From positions 69,501-133,500 of the forward strand of contig WBZZ01003091.1 of the NCBI GenBank assembly GCA_019918135.1: DNA of 64,000 bases, given 5' to 3'. A model generated the notes under the pieces. The model was not told the origin of the DNA and searched no databases. It was given only the letters and a program-made list of their open reading frames with translations. Positions 12,372 to 24,600 of this stretch are shown here, piece by piece; the first letter of the stretch is position 1; each line of letters starts with the position of its first letter. The DNA is from Paulinella micropora (Eukaryota; Cercozoa; Imbricatea; Euglyphida; Paulinellidae). Made by a program: the position numbers and the translations under genes.

Positions 12372-12900
12372 TCAGCCGGGGCCGGATACCGGGATACGGA
12401 AGCGGAACTGAAACAATTGAGGCGCAGTAGCGATGCGTTGATATCGGGTAGCTGACGTCGAGCCGTAGGAAGCTAGGTGATCATGTACCGCACAGCCGAG
12501 ATGAACCAAATTTAATTGGGAAGGTTTCGCCGATGATGAGGGGGCCTCGAAGACGTTTAAGAACGTTGGTGGGGAGTCGGCCTTTGTCTGAACTTTGTTG
12601 TTCATGAAGGCGCGCCATTCGATGTGGCGATGAACGACTTGATCGTTAGTGGTATCAAGGAGGAGGGGCTTCCAGGTGGCTAAGGGTTTGCCCCAGCGTT
12701 GGATAGTACTCTTGCCCTCCGTGTCTTCGTAAATGTGACGAAAGAGAGGGTTGGTGGCCGAGGTCGTACCGAGTTGGTGAACTACGAGCTCGTTTTCCTC
12801 GTTCTCTGAATCCTCATCCAAAACGATGCCAAGTTCAACCTGGTCTCGGTCGAAGGCAGCGGAATCACTATTTTGTAACGCGGAATCCGTATTTTTTGGA
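12372..12900 (-). CDS. unrecognised coding fragment, possible last exon
   Basis: A minus-strand frame stays open from 13082 to its stop at 12372. The part nearest 13.05 kb is the dispersed palindromic repeat, so the likely coding portion starts at about 12.9 kb and covers roughly 170 residues. It has an acidic patch (DEDSENEENELVV) and a mixed globular-looking tail containing IEWRAFMNNKVQT. No family was recognised. A palindromic repeat just upstream recalls the introns of the gene at 21.7-26.6 kb, so this could be an exon behind such an intron. That is inference. Confidence 0.3.
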
Positions 12901-13020
12901 TATATACACAGATATATTTTTTGGACAAAAAACGGTCGAAAGGACCGGTCTTCTTGGTTGTACATGCAACACAAAGGCATCATGAAGTATTGAACTCTTG
13001 GTATGCATAGTCGTGAGGTA

Positions 13021-13076
13021 GGAACAGAACTTTGGTTCCAGTTATCCTCAGGATTTTTAGAACCTAGCTCTGTTTC
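13021..13076 (+). repeat. dispersed palindromic repeat (family P), copy 1
   Basis: Carries GGTTCCAGTTATCC, then CAGGATTTTTAGAACC, with outer AACAGA and TCTGTT arms. It lies directly upstream, on the minus strand, of the coding fragment ending at 12372. Confidence 0.8.
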
Positions 13077-13549
13077 GATCAAGTGATCATTAACACCCCA
13101 CTTGTTAATTTAAGGATTTTTAACCCAAGCATCAGAGCTATAGTATGCGCTCATGCAAGGACTAAAATCCAGCAACTAGGTCACATTTGTTTGCGCTACC
13201 GATTTCAGAAGAACTATCGGCAGTTCAAACAAACTGCGCAGCAAGAGTAATCTACGCACATCAACAAGTCAGTGTTGTCTTCTTCGGACTTCTCTGTCAC
13301 ATTAGACCGAGAAGTCCGAAGACGACCAGCAATCAGCAACTTCTCAGGAAGCTGAACAAAAGCACTTCCAAGAAGCTGAACAGTTGCGCGTAGTCATCGA
13401 CGTTCCGGAGCCTCATCAGCGCTGGCTGAATTTATTCACAAGCAAAATCAAGTGGAACCAGCCAAGCTAGTAACGTTGTCATCAGGCGCAGAGTCTTTGC
13501 ATTTCCAAGTCGCCAATAATCGCGCAACTTGGAATTGCAAATTATCTAA

Positions 13550-14375
13550 CAAGGAGCAGTTCATCCTCAGAGAACCCAGCTTCTTGTAGCCTTTCATTCC
13601 TTCCCTATATACTAGGTTGAAATACTTAAAGCAAAAAGCATTGAACTTGTGGGTGCCCCGTTGGAGAAAAAAAAATTAAAAAAACTTCTGCAGGAAACAA
13701 TATTGTTCAATAGCCGCATACTAGGTCACAAAGCAAGAGTTCTCTACAAAATATTTGGACAATCTTTTGTCCAAAAATTAGGTAGAGTGCCAGCAAGAAA
13801 CGTCGCCAAGAGGGCTGCACCGACAAATGTTACAATTCAAGCTTAGAAGTACAACATCAAGCGATGCACAAGAAACAGTTCATCGCAGAGAACCAAGCTT
13901 CTTGCTTTATGGAATTCTCCTGCCTGCCTGCAACATTTAAATACATTTCATTTATGAACCTGTACTTGTGGGTTCTTCATGTGGCACGTCCCCCGGGAAA
14001 AGTCGTAAAGAAGAAAACTTTGAATTTCCGATCTTTACTAATATAAAGATCGGCAATTCAAACGTCAGTAGCAACCGATGTCATTGGTTACGAAAGCAAG
14101 GCTCACGCGCGTCTGAATTATTACGGAGCGAATGTGCCTTGCTAACGAGCATCATCCCAGGCGGTAGTACCAAGGGAACCAGGCGGTCTTAGAGGATATG
14201 AGCCTTGTGACTTTGGATTTGTTAAGTCAGGCTTAAGCCGGGTTAACAAACCCAAAATCACCAGTAACTGAGGAAGCAGTCCATCCGCAGAGAACCAAGC
14301 TTCCTATTTTTGTTTTACTTGCTCGTGCAAGGTGGAAATGATTTTTCTACAAGAATTTCTGCTTGTGGGATTTAT
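13550..14375 (+). repeat. three copies of a second dispersed repeat (family Q)
   Basis: The motif CAGTYCATCCNCAGAGAACC is followed by AAGCTTCTT and, about 75 bases later, by CTTGTGGG. It occurs near 13.56, 13.87 and 14.28 kb, and a fourth copy is near 20.72 kb. The ends AGGAAGC and GCTTCCT are inverted repeats in the 14.28 kb copy. The unit is about 100 bp, with variable sequence between copies. No coding capacity was seen here, and 13.1-14.9 kb has no supportable gene. Confidence 0.55.
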
Positions 14376-14483
14376 TTTTCCAAAATTGACCGCGACAACG
14401 TGACCTATGGCATGAGCTGCAATGGACTATGAAGAAATTTTACTACCAGCCTCACATGCAAAGCAAAATTATTGGCCAGCACC

Positions 14484-14536
14484 GGACACAACTGTGGTTC
14501 TACTTATCCGTAGGATTTTTAGTACCAAAGTCTGTT
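14484..14536 (+). repeat. dispersed palindromic repeat (family P), copy 2
   Basis: Shows GTGGTTCTACTTATCCG, then TAGGATTTTTAGTACC and the outer arms ACACAA and TCTGTT. It is diverged but keeps the central TTATCCG/GGATTTTT core. Confidence 0.75.
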
Positions 14537-14913
14537 TGCTTCCACTGAGTTTATTAAACAGTTACGTCGATGTGAATTTCTTGATGTAGGATACAGTGAA
14601 AACCGGTAGCTTGATCCGAGTGTTTTGAGAAAAGTTTCTGACCACATTGCTCAACATTGCATTTGCGGAGTCGACAGTTTACTGATTCATACTCTGAGCG
14701 ATCATGACACCCAAACAAGACCCGCAATTCTTCATATGTAGCCGTGGTAGAGACCACAGACAATGTTTCTAGTAAAAAACAAGCTGCGTTAGTGACTTAG
14801 AGGGGAAAGGCGTGGGAGCACAAGGGGGTCAAGACAAGCAAGGTACAGGGGGGCCATCGAGACCAGAGGCACCGGAGGGGCACTTGGGGATCAAAAACAA
14901 GCGAGGCCTGTGA

Positions 14914-15449
14914 GTGGAAAAAGCGGTGGAGATCGATAAGATAAAATGGAAGACGGGCAAGTTCTACTTGATGATGCCGGCGGCAAAAGAGGTAAGCGAT
15001 GATACACTGGACGACTTTTATGTCATGAGGGTTTTAAGTCAGGGGGGGACGTCACGACATAAGGCGGGAAAGGGAATAACGCCGGTGATGCAGTTTTGGA
15101 GGAGTAGTGACGAGGTAGCGGAGGAAAAGATGCGGCGGTTTGATCCGGTCTTTCTGGAAAAGGCGGGGAAGAAGCGAGAAAGTGGGATGCCGCCATCAAG
15201 TTGGACGACGAGGATCATATCCCATACATCATTCAAACGAGACCGCGGTTGGTGCTGAATGTGCAGTTCGACCTCACTGAAGAGAGGCGGATACCGGCAC
15301 AGATTTGGGACGAGATAGATGCAGAAGGATTGCCTTTCGATATTATCGGCGCTCCACCGGCAGCGGTTGGATCAAGAGGCAAGAAGCGGCCTACGACGGG
15401 TGGTCGGATGACTCGGGCAAGAGGACGGTCACAACGAGCGAGGGGGTGA
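14914..15449 (+). CDS. unrecognised coding segment
   Basis: Two overlapping plus-strand frames (14914-15258 and 15201-15449) give protein-like sequence. The first has WKTGKFYLMMPAAKEV, DDFYVMRVLSQGG and TPVMQFWRSSDEVAEEKMRR. The second has DHIPYIIQTRPRLVLNVQFD and a basic tail (RMTRARGRSQRARG). The alternation of aromatic and charged residues suggests a folded domain. It may be the end of a larger, possibly decayed gene or element whose remainder was not recognised. No function is proposed. Confidence 0.35.
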
Positions 15450-15523
15450 TGAATGGGGGGCGAGTGAGAGGATAGAATAGGAATGGAGAAAGATGAAAAA
15501 TGAGAAAGAAGATGAGAATACGA

Positions 15524-15710
15524 ACTGCGGGCACATGACGGGGTGATGACGGTACTACCGAATTGCGGGTACATGATGGGTACTAGTGACTTATATGACT
15601 TGCGGGTATATGATTGGTGATAGCGGCTTTATGACTTGCGGGTATATGATGGGTGATAGTGGCTTATATGACTTGCGGGTATATGAGAGGGGGATAACGG
15701 TATAAATGAA
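15524..15710 (+). repeat. 37-bp tandem repeat, about five copies
   Basis: Units contain CTTGCGGGTATATGATGGG and recur every 37 bases, with the first two copies more diverged. The repeat lies just after the coding segment ending at 15449. Confidence 0.75.
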
Positions 15711-16765
15711 TTGCGAGGCTTTATAAAGGGGGTGATGACAATATGACTGACATACGAATTCGAATATGAATGAAGATGAGAGAGGGGGAGCGGTATACTT
15801 TTACATTCACAGGTACGGTGACGGGCATGCGACATGCATGTTATGCCAACAATGTACACATTGTGACGACGCGGGTTATACATAAAAACAAATACGGGAA
15901 GATTATTATATCATTCAGGCTCACGGGTATAGGAATATGTAATATCATGTGACTTTACGGTGTGATGGGGGACATATATCAGACTGACATATTGGGCATA
16001 GCGGACATATCGGGAAATGAATGACAAACATGTTATACCAACAAGGCTCATGGGGGAAACTGGGGAGCGGACTGACACAAGACTTTTTTTTTTCTTCTTC
16101 TTTCCGCTCTGTGACGAGCGATGATATTGAACTTTATACATTCTTTTATTCCCGCGGATACAAGAGGCATACGGGTTGAACGGGGGAATAATCCATATTG
16201 ACTAATTCAGTTTAGATAGAGAGGGGTAGAATAGCGAGGGCGAGGAAGACAGGGGATAACAAATAGGGATAGTCAATAGGATGGATAGGATAGCAGGGGG
16301 GAGGAAGGGGGTGGATGATATAGTCAGAGGATAGAATAGTGAGAGGGGAGGGGGCGCGGGGCAGAGAGATGAGAAAGATGAAGAAGAAAGACGACGAGAA
16401 GACAGAGAAAAGGGGCAACGGGCAAGCGGCAACTCTGACACTCGGGTGAGGGGGGGCACCAGAGTGCAAACATCATTCAGAGGGGGCTGCGAAGGGGATC
16501 AAAGGGGACATGGACCTTTTTGGGGGGAGAAGGGATGGAGTGATGAGTAGATGAGGGGGTGTGTATATCATTCGTGTTATTAGCACTCAGGTTCGTTTCA
16601 AGCATGGGGTTTCAGTGCTGGAGGGGCCTTGTTGGGGCTAGCAAAGGTCCAGGGGAGCCTTTCCTTGCCTACGTTACCTCTGGGCTGGGCGACCGGGACT
16701 ACAGCGCACCGAGAGGGCATTATGAGGCTATTAAAGGCCAGAAGTATCAGTTCGAGTTAAAGTGG
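15711..16765. other. purine-rich, gene-poor stretch
   Basis: About 1 kb with long GA-rich runs on the plus strand, mainly 16.2-16.5 kb. Open frames here are low-complexity Ser/Pro/Leu translations of the opposite strand. A short plus-strand frame (16559-16777) has no recognisable features. No gene is supported. Confidence 0.5.
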
Positions 16766-17100
16766 GATTCGGCGTGACCGAGACGGGGGCGGCTTCAACG
16801 GGAGGGGGGATTCGGCGTGACCGAGACGGCGGCTTCAACAAGTGGGATTCGGCGTGACCGAGACGGGGGCGACTTCGTCAAGGGGGATTCGGCGTGACCG
16901 AGACGGGGGCGACTTCGTCAAGGGGGATTCGGCGTGACCGAGACGGGGGCGGCTTCAACAAATGGGATTCGGCGTAACCGAGACGGGGGCGACTTCGTCA
17001 AGTGGGATTCGGCGTGACAGAGACGGGGGCGACTTCGACAGGTTGGATTCGGCGTGACCGAGGCGGGGGCGGCTTCAACACGTCGGAGGCGGCGTGACCC
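16766..17100 (+). repeat. 40-bp minisatellite, about eight copies
   Basis: Units contain GATTCGGCGTGACCGAGACG and recur every 40 bases. The first spacings are 43 and 37 bases, and the last unit is degenerate. The array is GC-rich. Central units are nearly identical, which suggests recent homogenisation. Confidence 0.9.
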
Positions 17101-17269
17101 AGACGGCGGCTGCGTCAGAACGCGAGGAGCGGAAACAACATATGGATATCGATCGAACGACGGCACGGCTGGAGAAGCATTGGATCGGCGGATTCAACGG
17201 AGTCACGGAAACGGGAAGGGAAGACTCGCCCATACTGGATAGTTACTGTATAGACCGACACTAGGTCGG

Positions 17270-18400
17270 GGGGACGTTGAGTGACTAGGGGCCGGTTACA
17301 AGGAATGGAGGATAAAGGGCAAGTTGTGGTCTCAACGGGAGGGGGGGTGCATTTTCAGGCATGAGGTGGCGGAAACCAATTCAACAGGCGACGAAGGGCG
17401 TAACGGGGAATCAACCAAAATTTTACATCGTGTAAGTGTTGGCGTTTGGCCCAACTTACAATTTTGTTTAATTTGTTAATACGGGTACGGCGTCGACCGT
17501 CACTCAGGTTCGTATTTGCATTTTATCCCGAGGTTGGTCGGCGGGGGCGTAAGTTCGACTCCTCGCGCGCATACTGACAAGCGCGCTCGGGGGGGAGAAG
17601 GGACTATGCCGGCCCACCCGGTATATAATGGCAATACTGATCGTTCCGGTCTGTCGGTTTATCCTTGGTCTGGAGATTACGGAGTCCCTACTTTAGGTAT
17701 TTCTCAGTCTTCATATCGTTAGTAACAGTTATCTGTTTATTAAATATCCTACTATCGTAACATACTGGACAGGGCTCAAGTTGAGGCCCCGGATCTCAAG
17801 TGTCCTTGCTCACGATTTGAACTCGATGAAACGATCATCCAGGCCGATACAGAGCTTGGGTTTTGGAGTTGGTTAGGCACCTAGCCTACCCCAGCCAACC
17901 AACACATCCCCGAGCATGCTTCTTATTAATTAATATAATATAACTAATCTGTGTCGTTAGAGTGGCATATGTAATGTGTGTCGTTAGAGCCATTACTTAT
18001 GTTCTGCCTTGTATGTATTCGGGCCGTTCCCTTGGCGCCCTTTTCTTAATAAAGTTTCTATTGTAGGTCACCGCTAGTATACTGCAGATGATTAAGTTAA
18101 TCTCACAGGTTATAGCCTCGGAGTCTTGCAGCGTGAACGTTAGGTCCGGTAGACTTTATTCACTTATAGCGTCTTATCGGGGGCCCGGCGAGCGGAAGGC
18201 TGAACCGTGTGGAAGGCAGAACGAAGTGGTGAACGTGTGGAAGGCTGTCACCAAATATTTAATTGGTGTGTGTGCGGAAGGCTACCACCAGACACACTAG
18301 GTGGATCGTGCGGAAGGCTGCAATCTAATCCATAACGTTAATAACTAATAATTTCCTAACGCAATCCCACTTCTCCCATAGAGAAAGCTATCTTGGTAGT
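17270..18400 (+). repeat. LTR-like or leader region with a poly(A) signal
   Basis: Mostly noncoding. It contains two copies of GTGTCGTTAGAG near 17.95 kb, an AATAAA at 18048-18053, and repeated CGGAAGGCTG and GGAAGGC motifs at 18.18-18.33 kb. Position upstream of the gag-like frame suggests LTR plus leader. Exact ends were not found. Confidence 0.35.
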
Positions 18401-18437
18401 TGAGCTCCCCTCCTACCTTCCGCCCTTGTCTCGTCAA

Positions 18438-18927
18438 TATGGCGTATCAAGGTTCTGATTTAGTAAAAATGAGGCTAGAACCTCCAAAGTTTGACCATGG
18501 AAAGGAATGGGAGCTATTCGAATGCACCTTTACGTCAGTTATAGGTGTCACGCACCCAGAAATACTATTTATGATTCCATGCTTTGAGTCTCACCCCTTA
18601 GCAAAACCCCTACTACCACCCAAGCGTCCTGAATCTCCTACTAACGCACCCTTCATGTCACCCAAGGAGGAAGAGGAAGACGGAGAGGAGGAAGAAGAAA
18701 CAGTAGTGAAAGTAGAAGGTAAAGGTAAGGGGAAAGAAAGAAGAGAGTCAAGAAGCAACACATGTGAGCAACAAAGCCAAACTGCCACAGGATGTGACCT
18801 TGGATGCGTCGTTGCAAAACATCTTTGTGAAGGGGGCTACAGAAAAAGCACCAACCAGTCAGTCTTATTCTCTCAGTCTGTTCACTTGTGCTTGAAAATG
18901 TCTTGTTTGCATTGTGTTTGTGTTTGA
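18438..18927 (+). pseudogene. gag-like frame of the second LTR fossil
   Basis: The translation has MRLEPPKFDHGKEWELFECT, resembling the N-terminal pattern of retroelement Gag proteins, then an acidic run (EEEEDGEEEEETVVK) and a basic run (KGKGKERRESRS). No zinc knuckle was seen. Assignment is by pattern and position. Confidence 0.45.
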
Positions 18928-18959
18928 AATTTCTTGGTTGTTTGACTACTTTGATTTAA

Positions 18960-20090
18960 ATGTGTGGTCTCCTGTTTTGCCGGTGTCGTTCTTTGCAGTG
19001 TTGTTATAGTTTTCTGCCTTGGCGCCGTTGCAGGAGCAAAATGCTGACCCTTAACCACGGCCGCTACTCCTCGCTTACGTGGACACACCAAGGCCAGGGC
19101 ATCGGTTTCGGCCATGTCCACATCGGCACCCCCGGCGACGTTTCTCAGTACATCCTGACCATCGTCGATCTCTTCTCGGGATTCCTCCAGTTTATCCCTT
19201 GCATCTCCACGTCCGCGGGCATACATTTTTGGTTTTCCGGAAGCCATCTTCTCCGACTACCATAGCTCTTTCGTCGGAACGTTGGCCAAACGATTTTGCA
19301 GCGTAGCCGGCCTCGAATGGCTCACCACCGCGCCCTACTCGCATCATCAACTTGGCTACGTCGAATAGCGCCACAAGGCCACCCGCATGGCTTTCCAGTC
19401 TCTCCCCAAGGCAGAAAAGACCAACTGGCCCAGCATCATCCCTTCCCCATCTCCTTCGCTCAGAACACCTATGTGTCCACAGCGACCGGCGCCACCGCCT
19501 TCGAAGGAATGCTCGCCCGCAAGCCCCGCTGCACGTTGGACTTCTTCGACTCGCCTGAGATTGTCAACGCCCGCGCCACCGCCTCCAGCGCCGCGCTCGA
19601 CGCTTCACCTACGCTGTCACTACAGTCTGCCGAACAGATCGCCCTGCTGAACAGCGCCCGCGCCGCTGTCACAGCTTACGTCAGCGCCTACACCACCGTT
19701 ACCCGCGCCCGGTCCGTCGCCCGGAAAAACAAAGGCCGCCGCAAGGCTGTCAAAAAATGGAAAGTAGGCGACACAGCCTCCGTCTACCACCGCAAGCCTT
19801 CCAAACAAGGCATTCCAGCCTGTTCCGTTCTCCAGTTCGACGGCCCCTACACCATCGTTGAGCAGGTCAGGACTCGGCTTCAACTGTTTCAAGCTGCGTC
19901 ACCCCAAGACCAACAAGGTATTGAAACGCATCGACCGCTCACACCTCGCCCCGTACACTGCGCCCACTGATGGCATCGCCCCGCTCAACACGGTCGCAGT
20001 GGACAACTACGATGACGACTCAGACTGTCAATTACACAACCGGCAAAGTCGTTGCATTCATCGACAAGGCAGCGGAATCAATATTATGTA
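18960..20090 (+). pseudogene. integrase remnant of the second LTR fossil
   Basis: The integrase core is recognisable by SQYILTIVDLFSGFLQFIP and by a second block around 19.25-19.36 kb. A C-terminal module follows, with KWKVGDTASVYHRKPS and LQFDGPYTIVEQ, which fits the GPY/F module of Ty3/gypsy integrases. The coding strand is GC-rich and unlike the AT-rich sequence after 20.1 kb. The copy is broken. Confidence 0.75.
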
Positions 20091-20352
20091 CTGCGAAATA
20101 TTTATTTTTGGGTGGGTAAAAATCTCGTTGGAATGAAACATATCCTTACTGCAAGCAAGATATTGCAAATCGCTTTCACAATGACCCTATCGGACCAAAC
20201 GTATTCAGAAAATATATTACTCTGTCTTGCCTTTTCCTGATTGACTGAAACAAACAAGCACCAGCGGATTGGAAGAAAGTCTAAGTAGGTGATTAAAAAA
20301 CTATGAATTGCTCAAACAAACTATATTTAGAAGGTGTCGCCAAACTTTACCA

Positions 20353-20408
20353 CAACACACATTAGTACTACGAATCCTGAGGATAAGTGGAACCACCATT
20401 GTGTTAAC
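20353..20408 (-). repeat. dispersed palindromic repeat (family P), copy 3
   Basis: On the plus strand it reads AACACACATT at one end, TCCTGAGGATAAGTGGAACC in the middle and TTGTGTTAAC at the other end. This is the reverse orientation of copies 1 and 2. Confidence 0.8.
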
Positions 20409-21246
20409 TGAAATTTTGTATACTTGCGCCAAGAATGAATGAAAAAAGACCATCGTAGAGTATGTACACATAAAGTATACTAATCAACTAAAGTCTGTCT
20501 GGAATCTAAGATAAAGTCGCAAACGCCAGCACCAGAGTCGAATCTGCAGATTTTTATCAATAACAAAATGACAGCTTCAGGTACTAAATGAACATATATA
20601 TGTCCGAGGCGTGGCTTGATTTATTGGATCAAAACATGCAGTCATCAACAATCGGTAAGGAAATGTGAGGCAAAATAAACGTATTGCGTCTGAGGTCGAT
20701 ACGTTCAACTACGTCACAAGAATCAGTCCATCCACAGAGAACAAGGCTTCTTATTTTTCTTCTTCATTTCGATCATCCTCTAAAGTCGTAAACTTGTGAG
20801 GATTTGAACTTTGAAGAAATGCTTAAATTCTGCGCGTGGTATACAAATGTACCAAGCGCAGAATTCAAGCAACAGCGTCTTGTCTGACCATGTAATCCGG
20901 TTGCTGCAAGTCTCCAAAACAGATTTGTCTCAAGAAGATAATTGCAGTCAGGTTTCCCCAAATTGGAAAGCCAAAGGCACAAAGTCCTAGAGTATGAGGC
21001 AATCCAGTTAGGGGAAAACTAGTAAGTTCGGAAGAAACAGTTCATCAAGGAACCCGGGGCCAGCTTTTTACAAGTCTACCTCTGTTTTGACACTACATAA
21101 ATACTTTGTTTGCAAAGAACTTGCATTGTGGTTTTGAGAAGCACAAAAATGTCCGTAAATTGCGACAAAAGTATTTAGAACTTAGTTGAGAAAAAAATCA
21201 AACAAAAACTATGAACGATCAAAATCAAACACCACAACAAACAGAA

Positions 21247-21292
21247 GCGTGTCCTAAAAATCCTGCGGATAACTAAAACCAACGTTGTGTGA
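21247..21292 (-). repeat. dispersed palindromic repeat (family P), copy 4
   Basis: Carries TCCTAAAAATCCTGCGGATA followed by ACTAAAACCAACGTTGTGT. The inner arms are diverged; the centre is conserved. Confidence 0.7.
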
Positions 21293-21669
21293 AGAAAAAT
21301 AACGACAGGACTCTTCAAGATCTGATAAGGTAAACAGGAACACCATGTTACCGTAAGAAGTAAACAATGCACATGCATGAATGAAATGGGCCAGGAAAGA
21401 AGAAGCTACCTTAGTGAAAAAGGAAACAACGGTACCTAAGGTAAATCTTTTCCTTAAACTCAGACAAGAGCAAACCGGAAAAATAAAACTATTAATAAAA
21501 TACACAGTAAGCTATACGAACGGCCACATGAAGTTTTAATCAAAGCTTAAAAAATAGAACTGGGACATCAATGACTACCTCAACGACAGGAGAAACAAGG
21601 CTGAAAGCGAGAGCAGCTGAAAGTGCCTGAAATCTGCTCTTGTCCAGCCCAACCTTGAAGTAGGCACTG

Positions 21670-24600
21670 TTACATCTTGAGAAACGAATCCATTCCAAGA
21701 GATCCCAAGGATTCGTAATCATCCTTCTCGGAGTCCTTCTCGGGCGAAGCGAAAACACCAGAACGTAATTTCATGCGACGATTGGCGTTGAACAGACCAT
21801 ATGACGGGTCTTCCGGAGCCAGGCAACATAAACTGATGTAGAGTACTACTGCGTAATTTCTTCTGCCCGATTTTTCTTGGGTTGGTGTTTGGTGCTGCAA
21901 AACAGAACCGTGGAGTGAGACTGACTGGGAACTGAAATCTAAGCACTACCTTCCTGGGCACTGCCATCTGCGGGGACAAGGCTTGTAAAACTGTTGACAG
22001 GAGCCAATCCGGTTTGATCCTGACTACCCAAGGACGAAACCAATTGTTGTGTCTGCTGGGACTGTGCAACCTCGGAAGCGACGGAAGCGACGGAAAGCGA
22101 TGAGGACGACGTCGCAGACGTTGCAGCGGAGTCGGAGTCGCCAGCACCAGCATTGGCAGCTGGGGATGGAACCAAAGGCGTATCAGACGCAACTTTAGTT
22201 TCATCCTGCTTGGGTGGAGGTGGATCCTCGTTTTCCGAGTCGAGTTGTAAGCCCTCTTTGGCCAAGCCGGAAGCGGCCTGAGTTTCCTGTACCTTCTGAG
22301 CTTGAGTCTGTTTGGGATCGTCAGCAGCAGATGCAGAAACATTCTTGGGGGTAGCCAGTTCCCTCAACTTTTCTAGCCCTTGGTGGTCAAGGTGAAGCGC
22401 AGCCCCCAGAACAGGATATTCAAAAACCTTACCTTGCGCTCTAAAGACATAAACAAAAAGTAACTGTGCCACCGAACCAAGCAAAAAAAACTTATGAAGG
22501 GAGTTCCACTCCTGCTTGTCTGAGCGCTTCTCGTTCCACACGCATACGCTCCCGCAGTGAGAACAACTTCTTGAGCTCCTCCTCATGCTTCTCGAGCACA
22601 TCTTGATAACATCATCCTGAGGCATCGTGGTTTGACGCTGAGATGAACTCTGCAATTTGACAAACAACCCAACAAAATAAATTGGTCAGCGTGGAGTCAA
22701 AAAACAAAAAAAAAAAAAAAACAATACAGGTCATGAACCTGGTCCTCCTCCTTGTCTGACTCATCCTCGTCCCCTGAACCCTGTGCGCCCTTTGACTCTT
22801 TCTCCAACTTTGAAAAAGGAATGATGATATCCGTGGTCGACTCAATCGAACCGTACCGGAAAGAATCAGGTGGACATCAACAGGACCTTTCATCCCATCG
22901 TCTTTCGGCCTAGGTGGCTTCTCATGATACGCAGATGATCCTCCCCGAACTTACGTACACGACTTTGGAAACCAAGCATCTGACCTACGTCATTGTCGAG
23001 GGCCAAAGTGTGATACCCAAGTGTTAAATCAGCTAGTGTAAACGACCCACTGCCGCAGCAAAAGTCGACAACGAGGTATTTGCTATTGTCACCGCCGAAC
23101 ATGTAAGCCAACGCTGAAAAACAAGGCAAAAAAACAGAAGCGATGAGAACCCGTTAAGAATCTGAAATGTGAAAAAACCTTTGTCAAGCTTGACAGGCTC
23201 CGACGACTTGTTCACAGGGTTCGACTCTCCCTTAAACGTAAACTTGTGACCCTCGTGCTGAACAAGAAAACAATTGCCACTTCCTTCTACCTCAAAAGGC
23301 ATGACGTATTCAAGGTGTTCGTCCAAAGCGTCTTGAGCCTGTTGATAGAGCTCAGGACCAGTGGGCGAAAACGGAAGATCCAGGGCCTGGTCCCAGGTCG
23401 CGAACCTGGTGTAGCAGCTGTTGTAGTAGCAGGCGACGACCACGATGCACTATCACAACACAACATGGATCCAAAAATCCGACGGATAAGTAGAACACAA
23501 TCTGTGTTGACCCGAGAATGATCTGAGTACTGGAAAGAAGGCTTCCAACGGGTGCCGACGACAGTAATAGGAAAAGTGCAAGAGTAACCGGCGCGATTGG
23601 CTGCGTCCAAAACGACAGCAATCTGCTTCAAAGGGACGTGGACGCCGACGATAAACTCGGTGGGTTCCGCTCTTATTGCACCTGGCAACGATTCTTCCGG
23701 CATGAAAATCTCTACAAAAAACAATAAAAACGTGAACGTGACCTATAAACCCTTGGAAACAGTAAGCACATGTCATGTTCCAGTTATCTGACGGATTTTT
23801 GAAACCAAGGTGTGTTAAGCAAGAAACGCAATCATTACATACAGCTTTTCGAAGAGTGCGAGCATAATCCGTGTTAGTCCAGGGCCTTGCATCCCAGTCA
23901 CCTTGACCCCAGCCCCAGGGCGTGTTCAAGTTGACATACTTGAATCTAAACTGGACCGACCGAGTTTTTGCGTTGAATTTGACATACTTATAACTAACTC
24001 TTCTGAGGCTGGCAAACTCCGCCAAGGGTTGAAAAGGAGTAAAAGCGTATTGTTGAGTGCGTCGGTAGGATTGAGGAGATTGGCACTGGGAGCATGAATG
24101 CTCATAGCCAAAAGACTGCGGCAAGTGTAACCAGACCAGTCTGAATTGACTTCAATGGGATGCTTCACGTCCCATGTCCACAAACTTTGAGCATCCTCAG
24201 CCGAGCTAGAAAATGAGACTGGCTCAGAAGAAGAACCTGATGACTCTGACGACATGCGACGCAGCTGTTCTTCAGTTTCGCAAGCATGCCTCTCCTTCAG
24301 CCTTTCTCGAGCCTGGTGCATGGTTTCAAGACTTCTGCGGTACTCTGGAGGAATACACATCCACATTTGCTCGTACAGCTCGGACTCATGCACCTCGTCC
24401 TCTTCGATCTTTTTCTTTTCTTCCGGCGTTTTGGCAGCCCTCCTTTTCTTCTTCATGGTTTTTTGGCATTGGCTTGAGCTTTCTTGCTGAGGTCATTTGT
24501 GCTTTTGGCGAGGTCAATGACGAATTGTGATGTAAACTGGGGACCCAGGGTTTGTTGCAAACGAGCAGTTGAAAAGTCGTCAAACTCTTTAAAGTGCTTC

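Larger units (their letters stand above)
17270..20100 (+). mobile_element. second LTR-retrotransposon fossil (Ty3/gypsy-like by its integrase tail)
   Basis: A leader or LTR-like region is followed by a gag-like frame and then an integrase core and C-terminal module. Protease and reverse transcriptase were not found, so much of pol is missing. The remaining parts are spread over several frames, with at least three breaks. Family assignment rests on the integrase core and on a GPY/F-like tail. Neither LTR could be delimited. Confidence 0.65.
20100..21660. other. AT-rich stretch with repeats, no supportable gene
   Basis: Holds two copies of palindromic family P (20.35 and 21.25 kb) and a family Q copy near 20.72 kb. 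Short minus-strand frames (for example 21175-21378 and 20773-20982) show no domain and may be chance. Confidence 0.5.

Noticed and set aside
15711-16500. Ser/Pro/Leu-rich minus-strand frames
   Set aside because: Translations of purine-rich low-complexity DNA.
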